The notes: generated by a model from the sequence alone, not told the origin. Shown: positions 31,044 to 42,020, counted from the first letter of the stretch. The stretch: 64,000 nucleotides of DNA from Botryococcus braunii (GCA_002005505.1 MVGU01001465.1:41050-105049); one strand, 5' to 3'. Translations and numbers: made by a program.

Positions 31044-31797
31044 GTCCCACTGGCGGGCATCCCTTGTTGAGCCACTTGCGGCCTTGAGACTTTTCCAGCC
31101 ATTTGCGGCTGATGACCCTTGGACTTCGCCAGCCAGCTTGGATCTGGGAGGGAGGGAGGGTGGAAGGGTCGGGGAGGGAGAGGGATCATGAATTGGGTTG
31201 CATGCATGCCTCTTATCTATATGTTTTGCATGGGTTATCTTTCCTTGACCCACGGCTCCATTTTGTGATGCACTTGCTGTGGCAGTGTAGCTGCAAATTG
31301 TAGTTCCGTGTCTGCATGACTTGCTTTGGTATCTTACCCATGAGATACACTATGTGGAAGTTAGCTGTGTATGGCTTGCTGCTCTAGACAATATGCCTTA
31401 TGCCTGTGATGGAAAGCCACCTCAAGCGAAGGTTACACTGCAGTGCAGGGAAACTGGACCTAAGGTTTGGACAAGTGCTAGTCTAATGACTCAACCTAAT
31501 TGTTTCATCACTGGTGTGAGTGCTGTCTAGAGAGTTCGTCCCCTAAGTTAGAGGATCCGCCTTGCAGACGATAGTCCTTAGAATGTTAAGGTATTCGGGC
31601 ATTGAGCAGATGAGTCCCTCGTCTGTGTCGTGCTAACTTGCTTTGTGGACTTCATCCTCTGACTTGCTGGTTTGGTAACTATAGGAGGTGTGATTATCTA
31701 TAGTTACAGTAAGCAGGTGATCGTGATACCCCTGTCTTACGTTTGTGGCCCCATTGCCATAAACACCATCTCCTAGCTTATGCCAAGGGGGAGGGCA
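31044..31797 (+). other. Gyp1 3' untranslated region
   Basis: About 750 bp after the pol stop with no believable frame, containing a GGGAGG repeat at about 31146-31190. It ends in the polypurine tract AAGGGGGAGGGCA before the 3' LTR. Confidence 0.7.
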
Positions 31798-32059
31798 TGT
31801 AGCATTTCCTAGGGTATAATGCTCTAGTATGGTCCTTGGCATTGCTCTATGACTTGCCATGTGATCTAGATTCACGGTACAACCTCGCTCAGGTAGTCGC
31901 TCGGTTGCCTGACTATACGTCCGTGGCAGTACGGTGTACATCCGACCCTGGATGGGATTAAGGGCGAACCTGTGAATCAATCATGTAACACTCTTTCCGT
32001 GCACACCACGAACTGTCTCACTGTCTCATCCAAATCTCTTCTGCTCAGTTATTGCTACA
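31798..32059 (+). repeat. 3' LTR of Gyp1
   Basis: 262 bp, TGTAGCATTTCC to TTATTGCTACA, followed by the duplicated CGCAC. Confidence 0.93.
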
Positions 32060-32518
32060 CGCACAAGGAGGTCAAATCCTCAGCACGTTTCCTAACTTCC
32101 AAGGAACTCCTATGACCTTTAAGAGTACCCTAGTGTTTCCTGGGTACAAAGGTCAGACCTAGCAATTACTCAAGAAGAGAACTAATTGCCCTTCATGAGT
32201 ACATCACTTGAACCTCCAAGGCACACAAGAGGATGATAGTAAACTCGAGGTCATGACTTCTCGAATCGACTAATCCTCAACGACAGGCAACCACATTAGT
32301 AGACATTACCTTTGAGATTACCGTATGACAAGCACCAGGCATAACACAAAGAGCTAGTCACATGCCAAGTGTACCTTCCAAACTACACCACGAGTTCCAC
32401 ATGTCCACAAACGACTGGAAAGTGACTCTTTATTGTCCATCAGCCACTTCACACACGAAGGCACACGCTATGGGGAACCTCAAACCCTAGGGTTCCCATA
32501 TTATTTCACAACACTACT

Positions 32519-34150
32519 GGACTCATGTGCAGCACCCATACATTACATTCTCGCACCCTTCTCAATGCAGAGGGAAGCAGCAGCTCTCTCGCTCTCCTGG
32601 ACTCACACTTGGGCACACTACCCAGGCTTGCCTGAGCTGCGCCTAACATGTCAGCCTGCACACCATAAGCATGACTAGCCAGTGACTCGGATTGGGCACT
32701 TGCTTCCCCTACTGCTGGTATGTCCAACCCACTACTCTCATCGCTCACACCTGCACCAAGCATAGCCTTGACTGTCTCAACCTGCCTCTGCATATCAGGG
32801 AGACCCACAATGATTGGCTCACTCACACTTGCCTGACCTGGGTCAGGGGCATGCAATGGGATGTCAGAATGCTCTCTCGTAGCCACGCGCTGTTCATAGC
32901 ACTGCTCCCTTGTAAGGGTGGTCCCTGGAGGAAGGGGAATTTGTGACTTCCCCTGCATTCGCAACCCCTCTTGTACCTTCTGCATTTTTCCTACCTGGGA
33001 TTGAGTTTCTACACCCCCCCTGGCCAGATTCTGCATATGCTCAAGCACCGACCACGAGTGCTGAGATGGTTCTGGGATCCCAACAGTGGAATCCAGGCTG
33101 CTGGAGGTTCCTTGGTCATGTGTTGTTATGGTCCCTTCTCCAGTCCTGATCTCCAGCACGAAGTCCGGAGGTCCCACGAGCCCCAGTGGGAAGCGGCTCC
33201 ACTCCATGGTCATCATCCTCATCCCAGAACGTCGGTGAAGCGGCGGAGGGAATTGCTTGAGACGTTGGCAGGTTCTCACTGCCAAGGGGGGGTGATATCC
33301 TAGAAACATAGACAGACCCAGGCTGGACCTTTGATAGACCCACTCTCTTAGCCCCCCTCGATAAAGCTGTGCTCGATAAAGCTGACGTCCCTGCTCTCCT
33401 TCCACACTCCATTCCCCACGTACACACGATACGCCTTAGACTGGGGACAATAACCAGTAAACATCCCAGGGATGGTCTTGAGCCCAAAAACAGACCTTTG
33501 ACCATTGGGAATGTGCACATGGGCTACACGGCCAAACGTGCGCAGCACAGACACATCAGGTTTGCCACCAAAGAATAATTCCATGGGGGTCAGGGACCTG
33601 CCTCAAGTAGGACCAACATTGTAGAGGAGGGTAGCTGTCTCAAGCGCCTCCTTCCACAGGGAAGGGTCTGCTGCAGCATGGACCAACAGAGTCCTTGTCC
33701 GCTCCTTCAGGGTCCTATTCATCCTCTCCGTCACCCCATTCTGCTATGGCGTTTAGGGCGCTGAGGACTCCATCTTAGTGCCCTGCTGAGCACAAAACTT
33801 TTTGAATTGCTGGTTCAGGAATTCTGAACCCCTGTCAGTCCTCACACACTTCACAACTGTGCCTCGTTGGGTCTGCCAAAACCGGAGCAGATCTATCACA
33901 GCCTTTGGAATGCAATCCTTTGACTTCACAGGCAGGGAGGCAACTTGGTGTGAACTTTCATCCACTACAGTGACCCAGAATCGTTCACCTTGATGGCTGG
34001 AGGTGAAATGGGACCCGCAGTATCCACATGGACTCTATCGAGTGGGTTATGTGCAGGCATAGACTGCCCTGGAGTGGCCCCACTGACTTCTCCAGGTTGA
34101 GACATTGCTGTTTCACTTGTACTTTCCTTTCCTTTGCCCTTTTTTGTCAT
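32519..34150 (-). pseudogene. CopA-0 linker, integrase and gag start with internal deletion
   Basis: Collinear with CopA-1 23327-24843, then 26650-26743. It carries the linker, the KAYRVYVGNGVWKESRDV block, the integrase core (VKCVRTDRGSEF, PLDRVHVDTAGPISPPA) and the gag start MTKKGKGKEST. At about 34061 the sequence jumps from ATGTGCAGGC to ATAGACTGCC, deleting about 1.8 kb that held most of gag, the zinc knuckle, protease and pre-integrase zinc region. Further lesions: a TAG in place of Gln in the PQQNG motif (CAG to TAG near 33746) and several frameshifts. Confidence 0.88.
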
Positions 34151-34540
34151 GCTATAGTCACTTCACCACCCAAGCTTACTCATGAACTTCTGGAATGCAG
34201 CAATACACTACAATTCCCTCCATGTCATGGAAATGTACCAGCCAATCTTGCACGGTAGTAGCAGATATCTTCCCCTCAGAAGTTTGTGCCGGAGTCTGGC
34301 CCGGCTCACTCAGTGCTTCTAGACAACGTCGATGGATGATAAAGCACAGCTAAAAGTTCAATTATGAATTTCACAGACAGGCAAACGGTGAGTAAGATAA
34401 TGGTCCCGGTACACTCGAGTTCCCTTGCGCCGCTGCGCCGTGCTTGAGCTCCTTTGTTGACGCTTACGTCTGACACATCCGTAGACGACCTTCATTCCTG
34501 CTTTTGCTTGGCTCAGCTGGAAGGGCGTGGGCCCATAACC
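34151..34540 (-). other. CopA-0 leader and primer-binding site
   Basis: Leader homologous to 26744-27133. The primer-binding site (sense GGTTATGGGCCCACGCC) ends at 34540. A basic 45-codon frame starts at an ATG near 34494 (MKVVYGCVRRKRQQRSSS, ending EIHN); in CopA-1 the ATG is GTG. Confidence 0.6.
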
Positions 34541-34910
34541 TGTAAATAGGTTATGGGCAATCGGCTTCCCCTGTAAGCAAGCAGACAGGTCGTAAGTTCG
34601 TGCCTCTCCAGCTACAGTCCTCGACGACTGTCTGCTCTCTAGACACATGCAACTGAATGAACAAGACTGGCATCCTTATGTGCCCAGTATCTTTCCAAAC
34701 CAGTTGCTCGACTATGCGGTGATCGCAGCTTTAATAGTCCTTTCACACAAACGCGTAATCTAGATCAGATTGTACCTTATGTTCGAAAGCGTCCACAACC
34801 TAACGTGTCTCAAGGTACCTTATGTTCTCAATGGACCCATATCCTAATAGTGCACACCTGAAGATCACTTAAAGCACAAGGCATTCAATAATAATGTTCA
34901 GAACTCAACA
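34541..34910 (-). repeat. 5' LTR of CopA-0
   Basis: 370 bp, TGTAAATAGG to AACTCAACA. 34531-34540 and 34549-34558 form a perfect inverted repeat across the LTR/primer-site junction. Confidence 0.93.
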
Positions 34911-35781
34911 AGGGGGTGCTCTAGCTCCTACTCCTGGTGCTGCTCCAGCGCCCGGTGCAGCTCCAGCGCCTTAAGGAGGCCCGAGGATTCCACCCTGAGC
35001 TGGTACGGCTGCTGTTGCTGCTGCCACAACTACTGCAGCTGCTGCTGTGACGTGCACTGACTCTGCTAACTGGATATCGTAGTACTCCAAGTTCTCAATG
35101 GCAGTGAGGATCGTCTCCAACATGTCATAGGGATCTGACTTGGCGGAGGTATCGCCCAGGCGTCATTCTGCAAGTCTGCAGGAAGCCCCTTGTACATGTC
35201 CTTGCAGATCTGGCGATCTCCCAGCTGATGGTTATTAGCTTCCAGGGAGGCGGCGATACTGATAACCCGGTGACGCCATTCTTACACGGTCTCTCCCTTT
35301 ACCATTCCTTGCTCAAGCCCCTTATCCACTTCTCATTTATTTCCCTGTCCTTCCCTCCAGTGCAGCGTTCTGCCATCCACTGAATGAAATCACAAGCGCT
35401 CCCCCGCTGTTTGACGTCGTCTTGCCACATGGGTGGGATAGACAGTAGGATGAAATGTTTTACTGCTGCGTTCTCTGCTGTCCTGGGCATGGGTGCCTCC
35501 ATAGCTCCCATAGCTCCCTTCTGCAATGCGCAGGACTGCAGCTCCTCACGCCACGCCCTGAAACTGGTACGGTCAGCCTTCAGCTGCGTAGACATCTTGG
35601 GGTTGGATGAATTCATTATATATGCATAGCTGCTGGGAGCAGTGGCTGCGCTGGTCTGCTGACCTGACTGAGATGTGCCTGAGGTAGCCGTGCTTCCTGC
35701 CGCTGGTGTCGCCATTATACTTGCGATAATTGAATAATTGTCAGCTGCCTTCTTTTTAGCTCGGATTAGAGGTGCTGACAT
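34911..35781 (-). pseudogene. CopA-F gag (partial)
   Basis: Starts MSAPLIRAKKKAADNYS at 35781. Contains MNSSNPKMSTQLKADRTSF, PMPRTAENAAVKHFILLS and SACDFIQWMAERCTGGKD, matching the capsid layout of CopA-1 and CopA-2 gag. The frame closes near 35299 and the continuing gag (Ala/Pro-rich, with Gly-Ala repeats near 34915-34975) is in other frames, so it is broken before CopA-0 interrupts it. Confidence 0.82.
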
Positions 35782-36189
35782 ACACTTCTCTGCCCCTGAA
35801 CTCAGTTATGCTTGAACGCAAAGGCTAAACATAGTCTTCCGATATACGCCAGGAGTCTTCAATACTTTCCAATTCTTCAATGTCGGTCAGATAATCTTAC
35901 AACATGTCAAAAGCTAGATACTCCACAGAAAATTCGGGCAGCCCAACACTCTGCTCGACCGATTGTTTCAGTCAGTTGATGACGATTAGTAATCCCAAAT
36001 GCGAAATTCACGATGGAGAGCCCCAACACCATTGGAGACTAAGCAGGTGGAGCTCATGAGTGTAGGCTCACTCCGTTTCCTCTTCTTGCCGTCAGGCGAG
36101 TCCGTGGAAAACCCAGTACAGATCCATCCGATGATGACATGCACTCCTGTCTGCCCTTGGCTCAGCTGGAAGGGCGTGGGCCCATAACC
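35782..36189 (-). other. CopA-F leader and primer-binding site
   Basis: Primer-binding site GGTTATGGGCCCACGCC (sense) ends at 36189, followed by the CTTCCAGCTGAGCC block shared with other CopA copies. A frame with KKRKRSEPTL is open for about 50 codons, but I see no shared product. Confidence 0.55.
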
Positions 36190-36550
36190 TAAAAGGTTAT
36201 GCGCATTGGCGTATCATGTACACGGCAGACAGGTCGTCAGTAGACGAAGTTACTCTAGCTGCAGTCCGTACGACTGTCTGCTGTATCATGCACAACTGTA
36301 GGACAAGACTAGCATCGGGAAATGCCCAGCATCTTTCACAACCAGTTGGCATTCACACCGGTGGGGCAGCCTTAAGACTTCACCCGACAAACGTGTAATC
36401 TAGATCAGATTGTACCTTATGTTCGAAAGCGTCCACAATCTACAGTGTCTCAAGGTACCTTATGTTCTCAATGGACCCATATCCTAATAGTGCACACATG
36501 AAGATCACTTAAAGCACGAGGCGTTCAATAGTAATGTTCAGAACTCAACA
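36190..36550 (-). repeat. 5' LTR of CopA-F
   Basis: Starts TAAAAGGTTATG (ends TTTTA in the sense direction, not CA) and ends AACTCAACA, about 85-90% like the CopA-1 LTR by eye. Confidence 0.88.
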
Positions 36551-37649
36551 AGGTACAATGCGTGCGACGTGCTGTTTGCCTTCCTTTTGTGTTGTTATTG
36601 TCAGGCAATTTCCAGTTTTGATAATGCTATTGTCAACAGGTTTTCTTCTTACTGCTACTCCCGACGACTTTGCACCTACTCTTCTCGATTGTGCACTTAG
36701 CATGTATTCCAGCCAACGCAAACTGCACTTTTTATTAGTTAAAAATACCAACAGTTCAGCTGACACATGTAAAAAGTACAACACAGGTCCACACGACCAG
36801 CACAGCTATAGTTCTTGTAACTCTTGTACCACCACAACTCCTCCAAGGGAATGCCCACTGAGAATGCGGACAAAATCTTCACAAGTGCCTCGATCACCAA
36901 CACTTCTAAAAATACTTGCGTGGATGAAGATCGACCCCTCAAACAATACTTATGATCAATTATCTATAATAACTGTCTCTAATATCTTTTCCACAGATCC
37001 AACACACAAAAACCAGCAAACTCGCACGACCCCACGTTACCTTCGCCTCTTCTCTGCGCAGTCTACGTCCCTAACATCAGGTGTGGATCAGACTACAGAC
37101 CTCCTGTAACCAGTGTCTATCGAACTACCAAGCTCCTTCTGTATCTATAGCTCCAACCCGTACCCATACCTCGGATCTTTAAGACCAACCACCGTCTGCT
37201 CTATATACCTGACGCTGTCACGATTTTAAGCAATAACCCCAATCTATGCTCACACGACGCAATTTTAAGGAGTTGCAAAGTTCCAGGGCATCGCGCCTGT
37301 GGCACAATCTCAGATTTTAACACCCTGGAACCCGCCGATTGTTACTTGTCCCATGGATCTTGACAGGTAAAGCTTACAACCAGTTGTTTTGTACATAGCG
37401 TTGTCACTTGACGGTATTCACACACAAAAGGCACTGTAACGTGCAATATTTCATTCAAGTGACCCTACCTTTCACTAGTAGATTTCGCAACTATAATTCG
37501 ATGCGAATTCGATGTCGATTTCGCTGGACAGTCGTTTTCGATTCGAATTCGCTCTGAATTCGGTAAGCAGTGAGCCTGCTTTCGACACGCGTTTTCCGAC
37601 TGGCCGAATTCGATGCGGATTCCCATAGGCTCTCGCGATCGATGGCAGC
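36551..37649. other. Unassigned flank left of hAT-1
   Basis: No recognisable gene. A plus-strand frame to 37109 is open for about 190 codons but starts in the CopA-F LTR, is Thr/Ser-rich and resembles nothing I know. From about 37490 to 37630 there are several GAATTCGATG and CGAATTC motifs, which reappear at 51146-51195 to the right of hAT-1, so both sides once belonged to one repeat-like unit. Confidence 0.5.
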
Positions 37650-37697
37650 CAGTGGTCCGATTAGTGCCGTAGGGTAGTTGCCAAGCCGGCGACTTTT

Positions 37698-38420
37698 TGT
37701 TATATTCTGGTAGATTGATGTGTGCCTTTCCCTCAGGAGAGTAATGGTGGCCAGACCAGCTCTGATCGACAGGCGGGAACAATTCTTAGAATGAGTAATA
37801 GGTGGCAGAACCTAGAAGTTCTGCCAGGACCAATCTAGACTGATTTCATTTAGATTAGAGAGAATGAGGTAATCTGACACGGTTTGCTAGAACGGATATA
37901 TGTCGCCGGCTCGAAGGGACAAGGCACTTGATTGGGACTACAAAAGCACTTAGGGTGTTTGTCTCTTAATAGTTGCCAGTCAAGTCATCTCACACAGTCG
38001 CCACTGCTTGTTTCTCGACACACAACAAGAGTGCCGCCGGACTAAACACCCTCGTGCCGGGTCATACAGGTAAACTGATGTTGCAACACTGAATGCACAG
38101 TAACAATGGATTAGAAAGAGGTCTAGATAATGTGTATTAAGAGAGTGCTAATGCTTTAGCTCATCGGACACTGGTAATACAGACTATCGATAGTTACGTA
38201 GATGGAGTAGTTTGAATTACTGAGTGATTAGAGAGAACAATAAGCTTTGTAAGACTTGATTGGGACTACAAAAGCACTTCGGGTGTTTGTCTCTTAACAG
38301 TTGCCAGTCAAGTCATCACACAGTCGCCACTGCTTGTTTCTAGACACACAACAAGAGTGCCGCTGGACTAAACACCCTCGTGCCGGGTCATACAGGAAAC
38401 GCCAAGCTCATAAGTTTACA
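37698..38420 (+). repeat. 5' LTR of CopC, long form with duplicated unit
   Basis: TGTTATATTCTGG to AAGTTTACA. Contains a 143-bp unit twice (37927-38069 and 38253-38395) separated by 183 bp. The segment 38070-38395 (326 bp) starts GTAAACTG and ends CATACAG, and is exactly what the 3' LTR lacks. Confidence 0.93.
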
Positions 38421-38436
38421 GGTTATGGGCCCACCA
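38421..38436 (+). promoter_or_regulatory. Primer-binding site of CopC
   Basis: GGTTATGGGCCCACCA directly after the LTR, complementary to the initiator tRNA-Met anticodon arm. The LTR end CTCATAA can pair with TTATGGG as RNA with one U-G pair. Confidence 0.75.
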
Positions 38437-38462
38437 ACTCTTGTGCTGGGCAATTAAGATGT

Positions 38463-39011
38463 ATGACTCAAGAGGCGTACTCTACGATGGGACGAACAAG
38501 ACAAACCGGACGAATGGGCACTGGCACGCCCATACCTATCAGACTGCCACCTCCTCCCCCTCCATCCTATAACGAGCGAAGAAAGGCTGGTGGAGAGAGA
38601 GGACCACGGACAATTGAAGAGCGAGCGTTCATCGTGAAAGACTTCTTCTACGAGAAAAACGGCCAAGGCGCACTCACACCACCTAGGTGGTTTCAGGAGC
38701 GATTTCCCATTTATCCAGCCTACAAAGTCACAGCGTGGGAGCTATCATTCACCAACGGAGAGCCAGGGTTTATAACCAGAGCCAAACTCGAAAATTGTCT
38801 GCATCTGACCGGCGGTCCTACCCAGGAAGCCTACTGGACGGAGAAAGCTGCCTACGCAGCAGTGGAGTCTGCTCTGGCTTGCATAGACGGAGACTTCCTC
38901 GAGTATCTGACAACAAACAGCGATAACCACTGCGAAGAAGACTGGTTCACGGAGACCGACAGTGAGGACGAAGACGGAGACTCCAGACTGTCAGAGAGGA
39001 GCGACAATTAA
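38463..39011 (+). CDS. ORF0, conserved extra reading frame upstream of gag in CopC
   Basis: 182 codons from the ATG of MTQEAYSTMGRTRQTG; a second ATG eight codons on (MGRTRQTGRMG) aligns better with the CopD start. After a Pro-rich stretch comes the conserved block: PPSYNERR, RTIEERAFIVKDFF, RWFQERFPIYPAYKVTAWE, SFTNGEPGFITRAKLENC, AAYAAVESALACI, then an acidic tail DWFTETDSEDEDGD. It is complete, with no stop or frameshift, although gag next to it is broken. Not a gag, protease or envelope by motif: no membrane segment and no signal peptide. It may bind nucleic acid or act with gag, but that is a guess. Confidence 0.82.
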   Translation: MTQEAYSTMGRTRQTGRMGTGTPIPIRLPPPPPPSYNERRKAGGERGPRTIEERAFIVKDFFYEKNGQGALTPPRWFQERFPIYPAYKVTAWELSFTNGEPGFITRAKLENCLHLTGGPTQEAYWTEKAAYAAVESALACIDGDFLEYLTTNSDNHCEEDWFTETDSEDEDGDSRLSERSDN

Positions 39012-39071
39012 CCAGTGCCAAACAGCATGAAGAAGAAGGGTAGCTAGCGAAGGACAGAAGTCAGCGGATGA

Positions 39072-40258
39072 GGAGTCTACATCAACCCTACCAGGGAACC
39101 ATGCACTCCCAGTACCTCAAAGGGAGAAGGAGACACCCTTCCCAAGGTCATTGCTACACAAGTCAAGGTCCATATAAAATTACAGCATAAAGGTCAGAAC
39201 TTTGTGGTGTGGGACAATGCATTTACTGCTGCCAATGATGCAAAAGGTTCTCTGCCTGCCATTCAAGAAGCCATGCCTGGGACTACTCATAATGATGCTG
39301 CCTTGCTGCTGTTGTATGAATCAGTTCCAGAAGACTGGTTGGGAGAATTGTCAAGTAAACCGTCAGCTTACGATGCCTATGTGTATATCTGCAAGAAGTT
39401 TGTGGGAGGCTACAATACTCAGGCCAATGCTGACTGGTTGAAAGAGATGTCACGTGGCATGAAGCAAGGTGAAACAATTTCCCAGTACGTAAATCGGATA
39501 ATCAATCTGAAAGGCTGCTTGAAACGGAATGGGCATGACCTCCTGGATGGACATGTGGCCACACAGATAGTACAGGGTCTGCCAGCAGCTGCCAACTCAC
39601 CAGGGCTGTTGCCTACAGCCGTTGCTCATCCCCTGTATCAACTGGCAGATCTCATCTCCACCACAGCAGAGGCAATGGGCTACAACGACGACCCAAACCA
39701 GCCTGCAGTGGTCATGATGGCTCAGCCAACCCCAGCAGCTGCAGCCCTTGCCCCTGCTGCATGTGTGGTGACTCAGACCAGACAGCCAGCTGACACAGAA
39801 TCCAAGGGAGAGGTACGGGGGACCTGCAATTACTGCCACAAAAAGGGGCATTTCTGGCGAGACTGCCGCAAGAGACAGAGGGACGCAGAGACACAGAGAA
39901 ATGTGGTGGCAGCGGAGCAGCAACTGGCTGGAATGTGGCCTCAAGGGCAGCTCCCCGGAGGACTCCAGCCCCCTCCAGCAGTCCAGCATGCATTCCCTGC
40001 AACTGGAGTTTTCCCACTACTGCATCCACCTCCTGGACCACCCTCTCCTCCACCAGAAGGTATGCCACACGTGGTATCCTATAATGTCCTGAAACCATGC
40101 AAGGGGAGAAGATCCAAACAATCTTGGCTGGTAGACAGTGGAGCGTCTGTACATCTTGTGAATAATCTGTCGCTACTACATGCCCCCACAGTACATGCTG
40201 CTCCCATCCCTCTGCAGCTGGCCACGTCTGATGCTACAGGAGGAATTATTGCTACATG
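39072..40258 (+). pseudogene. CopC gag and protease
   Basis: Open from about 39072 to a TGA at 40257. The expected start near 39026 (ATG of MKKKGS) is out of frame and followed by stops, so the N-terminus is damaged. Contains GDTLPKVIATQVKVH, PGTTHNDAALLLLYESVP, EMSRGMKQGETISQYVNRI, the zinc knuckle CNYCHKKGHFWRDC near 39829-39870 and the protease site WLVDSGASVHLV near 40125-40160. At 40257 a TGA stands where relatives have Gly (IIASGS), and the frame continues after it. Confidence 0.87.
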
Positions 40259-40259
40259 A

Positions 40260-42015
40260 TCAGTCTGTCTGTTGACCCAGCAGTGCATCCCACTGTGGCT
40301 GCATCATGTTCAGTGTGTTCCCTCTGCGACGACAAATATCCTGTCTGTCTCTGCTGCCCTTCGTGATGGTGCCTGCTTTGCCACAGACAGCATGGGTGCA
40401 TTTACAGCAGTCTCTGGCCCGAATGGATGGAGAATGCCCATCAGAGCAGAGAATGGGCTTTATTACATACATGACTGTCTCCCTGTTGCCTCAGTGCAAA
40501 GCCCATCCCCAGTGGCAGCTGCAGTGAAGAACAAATCCAAGAAAACCCTAAAGCATGACTGTGCCAGACGTTTTCTGTGGCATAGTAGAATGGAACACCC
40601 GGGAGAACCCTGGATGCTGCGCCTGAGCAATGAGCAGCTGGTCACAGGCATTGACACGTCCCTGTCACCATGTGAGAATTGTCCAAAGTATTGTGAAGCT
40701 TGTATTGAGGGGAAGCACACTCGTCCTCCCTTTGGAGAAAGTTCCAGGCCTGCAGTAAATCCTCTCGACAGAATTCATATTGACACTGTGGGTCCCATCT
40801 CCCCAGCTGCAATCACAGGAGAACGGTTTTGGGTGACAGTGGCAGACGAGGCATCTGGATGGAAGGCTGTTCTGCCAGTGAAAACTAAGGATGTCATTGG
40901 ATCCGTTGTCAGAGACCTTATTATGTTCTGGCAGACAGAAAGAGGAGTCACAGTGAAGTGCATCCGGTGCGACAGAGGTACTGAATTTATTAATGCCAGA
41001 TTCAAGGATTTTTGTGCTTCTCAGGGCACTAAGTTGGAGATGTCTGCTACATACACCCCACAGCAGAATGGGATAGCAGAGCGAGCCAACAGGACCTTGA
41101 AGGAGCGAACCAGAACCCTGCTTAATTTTGCTGATGCGAGCCCCGTCATGTGGAAAGAAGCCTTGGAAACAGCATGCACCCTCCTGAATATGGGACCCAG
41201 CACAGGCAGGCCTCTTACTCCCTTTGAAATGTTTATGGGATATAAACCGGATGTCTCCCTCCTACGTACTTGGGGATGTTTGGCCTTTGTCCATGTTCCA
41301 GACCATCAGAGGGGAGTGTTCGCACCTAAGGCAGTGCCTGGCATGTTTACTGGATACTCCCCAGTGTCCAAAGCTTTCCGTATCTACCTGGGAGGGGGAG
41401 TCTGGAGAGAAAGCAGAGATGTGGAATTTGTGGAACACATTCGGGGAGCTTCTCGAGTGGGAGTGAACAATATCCCTGGGCAAGCACAGAATTTTTCGTA
41501 CCCAGCAGACCTCCAGATTCAGCTGCAGACCAGTGAGCCTCTCACAGACACCCTCCAGGCAGGCATCAGGAAGGAAGCTGTCAGCTCACCCTGCTCCAGC
41601 AACAGACCTAACAGCGCATTCCCAGAACCCCCTGACGAGGCTACAACCGAGCCTGCCTGTCAGGGGAAGTCAACTCCTGAGGAGACATCCAGCGGACGCT
41701 CAAATGGACCCTCCGGAGAGTCGCAACTGCTGAACCAGGACCGGTCCGGGATGATGGAGACACTTCGCAACATGGCTAGAGGGAGCCAGGACTGTGGACC
41801 GCATCGGCTCATGCTGGAACGAGCACAGCAGTCTTTCCGAGACGCACCTCCGGACAGTGCAGATCAGCCGCCTGCTGGACAGACTCGATCACAACGATAT
41901 GAGAAACGAATTACTGCACGTGAAATCCTGCTGGCACAGGGAAAGGGGGAGAGCTGTGAGCGAGAGGGGCTGACTGAACGTGACAGCTTGTCACAGGGAC
42001 CAGGGGAAGTGCAGG
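40260..42015 (+). CDS. CopC integrase and start of linker
   Basis: Same frame as gag-protease beyond the TGA. VQCVPSATTNILSVSAALRD ends the protease region. The pre-integrase zinc domain has FLWHSRMEHPGEPWML (Glu where others have Gly) and CENCPKYCEACIEG. The core has IHIDTVGPISPAAITGERFW, CIRCDRGTEF and PQQNGIAERANRTLKERTR with the D, D, E residues. KAFRIYLGGGVWRESRDV and HIRGASRVG close the integrase. The hydrophilic linker then runs to GEVQDM, where Gyp2 inserted at 42020. The integrase itself looks intact. Confidence 0.9.
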
Positions 42016-42020
42016 ACATG

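Larger units (their letters stand above)
19125..32059 (+). mobile_element. Gyp1, Ty3/gypsy chromovirus (interrupted by nested elements)
   Basis: Plus-strand element with LTRs 19125-19398 and 31798-32059 and TSD CGCAC (19120-19124, 32060-32064). A primer-binding site TGGTATCGGCGAC follows the 5' LTR and a polypurine tract AAGGGGGAGGGCA precedes the 3' LTR. Domain order is gag, protease, RT, RNase H, integrase, chromodomain, as in Ty3/gypsy chromoviruses. The solo LTR with CopA-1 sits between gag and protease. Pol carries several frameshifts, so this copy is inactive. Confidence 0.92.
15666..32513 (-). mobile_element. LardE, large non-autonomous LTR element (interrupted by Gyp1)
   Basis: Two related LTRs (15666-16552, and 18683-19124 plus 32065-32513 around Gyp1) enclose about 2.1 kb with no retrotransposon protein. 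TSD CTACT (15661-15665 and 32514-32518). The empty site is visible in CopA-1 near 23320 (GACTACTGGACTCATG). In the sense direction the left end of the interior is a primer-binding site TGGTATCGGCGAG and the right end a polypurine tract GCAAGGGGAGG, so it is minus-strand. The primer site resembles those of Gyp1 and Gyp2, suggesting it borrows gypsy proteins. Size and lack of coding fit the LARD class. Confidence 0.87.
18683..32513 (-). repeat. 5' LTR of LardE, split by Gyp1
   Basis: Two pieces, 18683-19124 and 32065-32513 (32060-32064 is the duplicated CGCAC), rejoin at GCGCACAAGGAGG to give an LTR collinear with 15666-16552. The GCGCACAAGGAGG junction is intact at 16098-16110 in the other LTR, proving that Gyp1 inserted here. 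Confidence 0.9.
34911..36550 (-). mobile_element. CopA-F, 5' part of another CopA-related element
   Basis: Begins abruptly next to the CopA-0 LTR in the Ala/Gly/Pro-rich part of gag (equivalent to CopA-1 about 25920-25975) and runs to a 361-bp 5' LTR. The rest of the element must lie left of the window if CopA-0 inserted into it. That is the simplest reading, but the left junction is not visible, so the target duplication cannot be checked. Confidence 0.8.

Noticed and set aside
36534..37109. 191-codon plus-strand frame as a host gene
   Set aside because: It begins in the CopA-F LTR, is Thr/Ser-rich without recognisable motifs, and has no supporting splice or homology signal.
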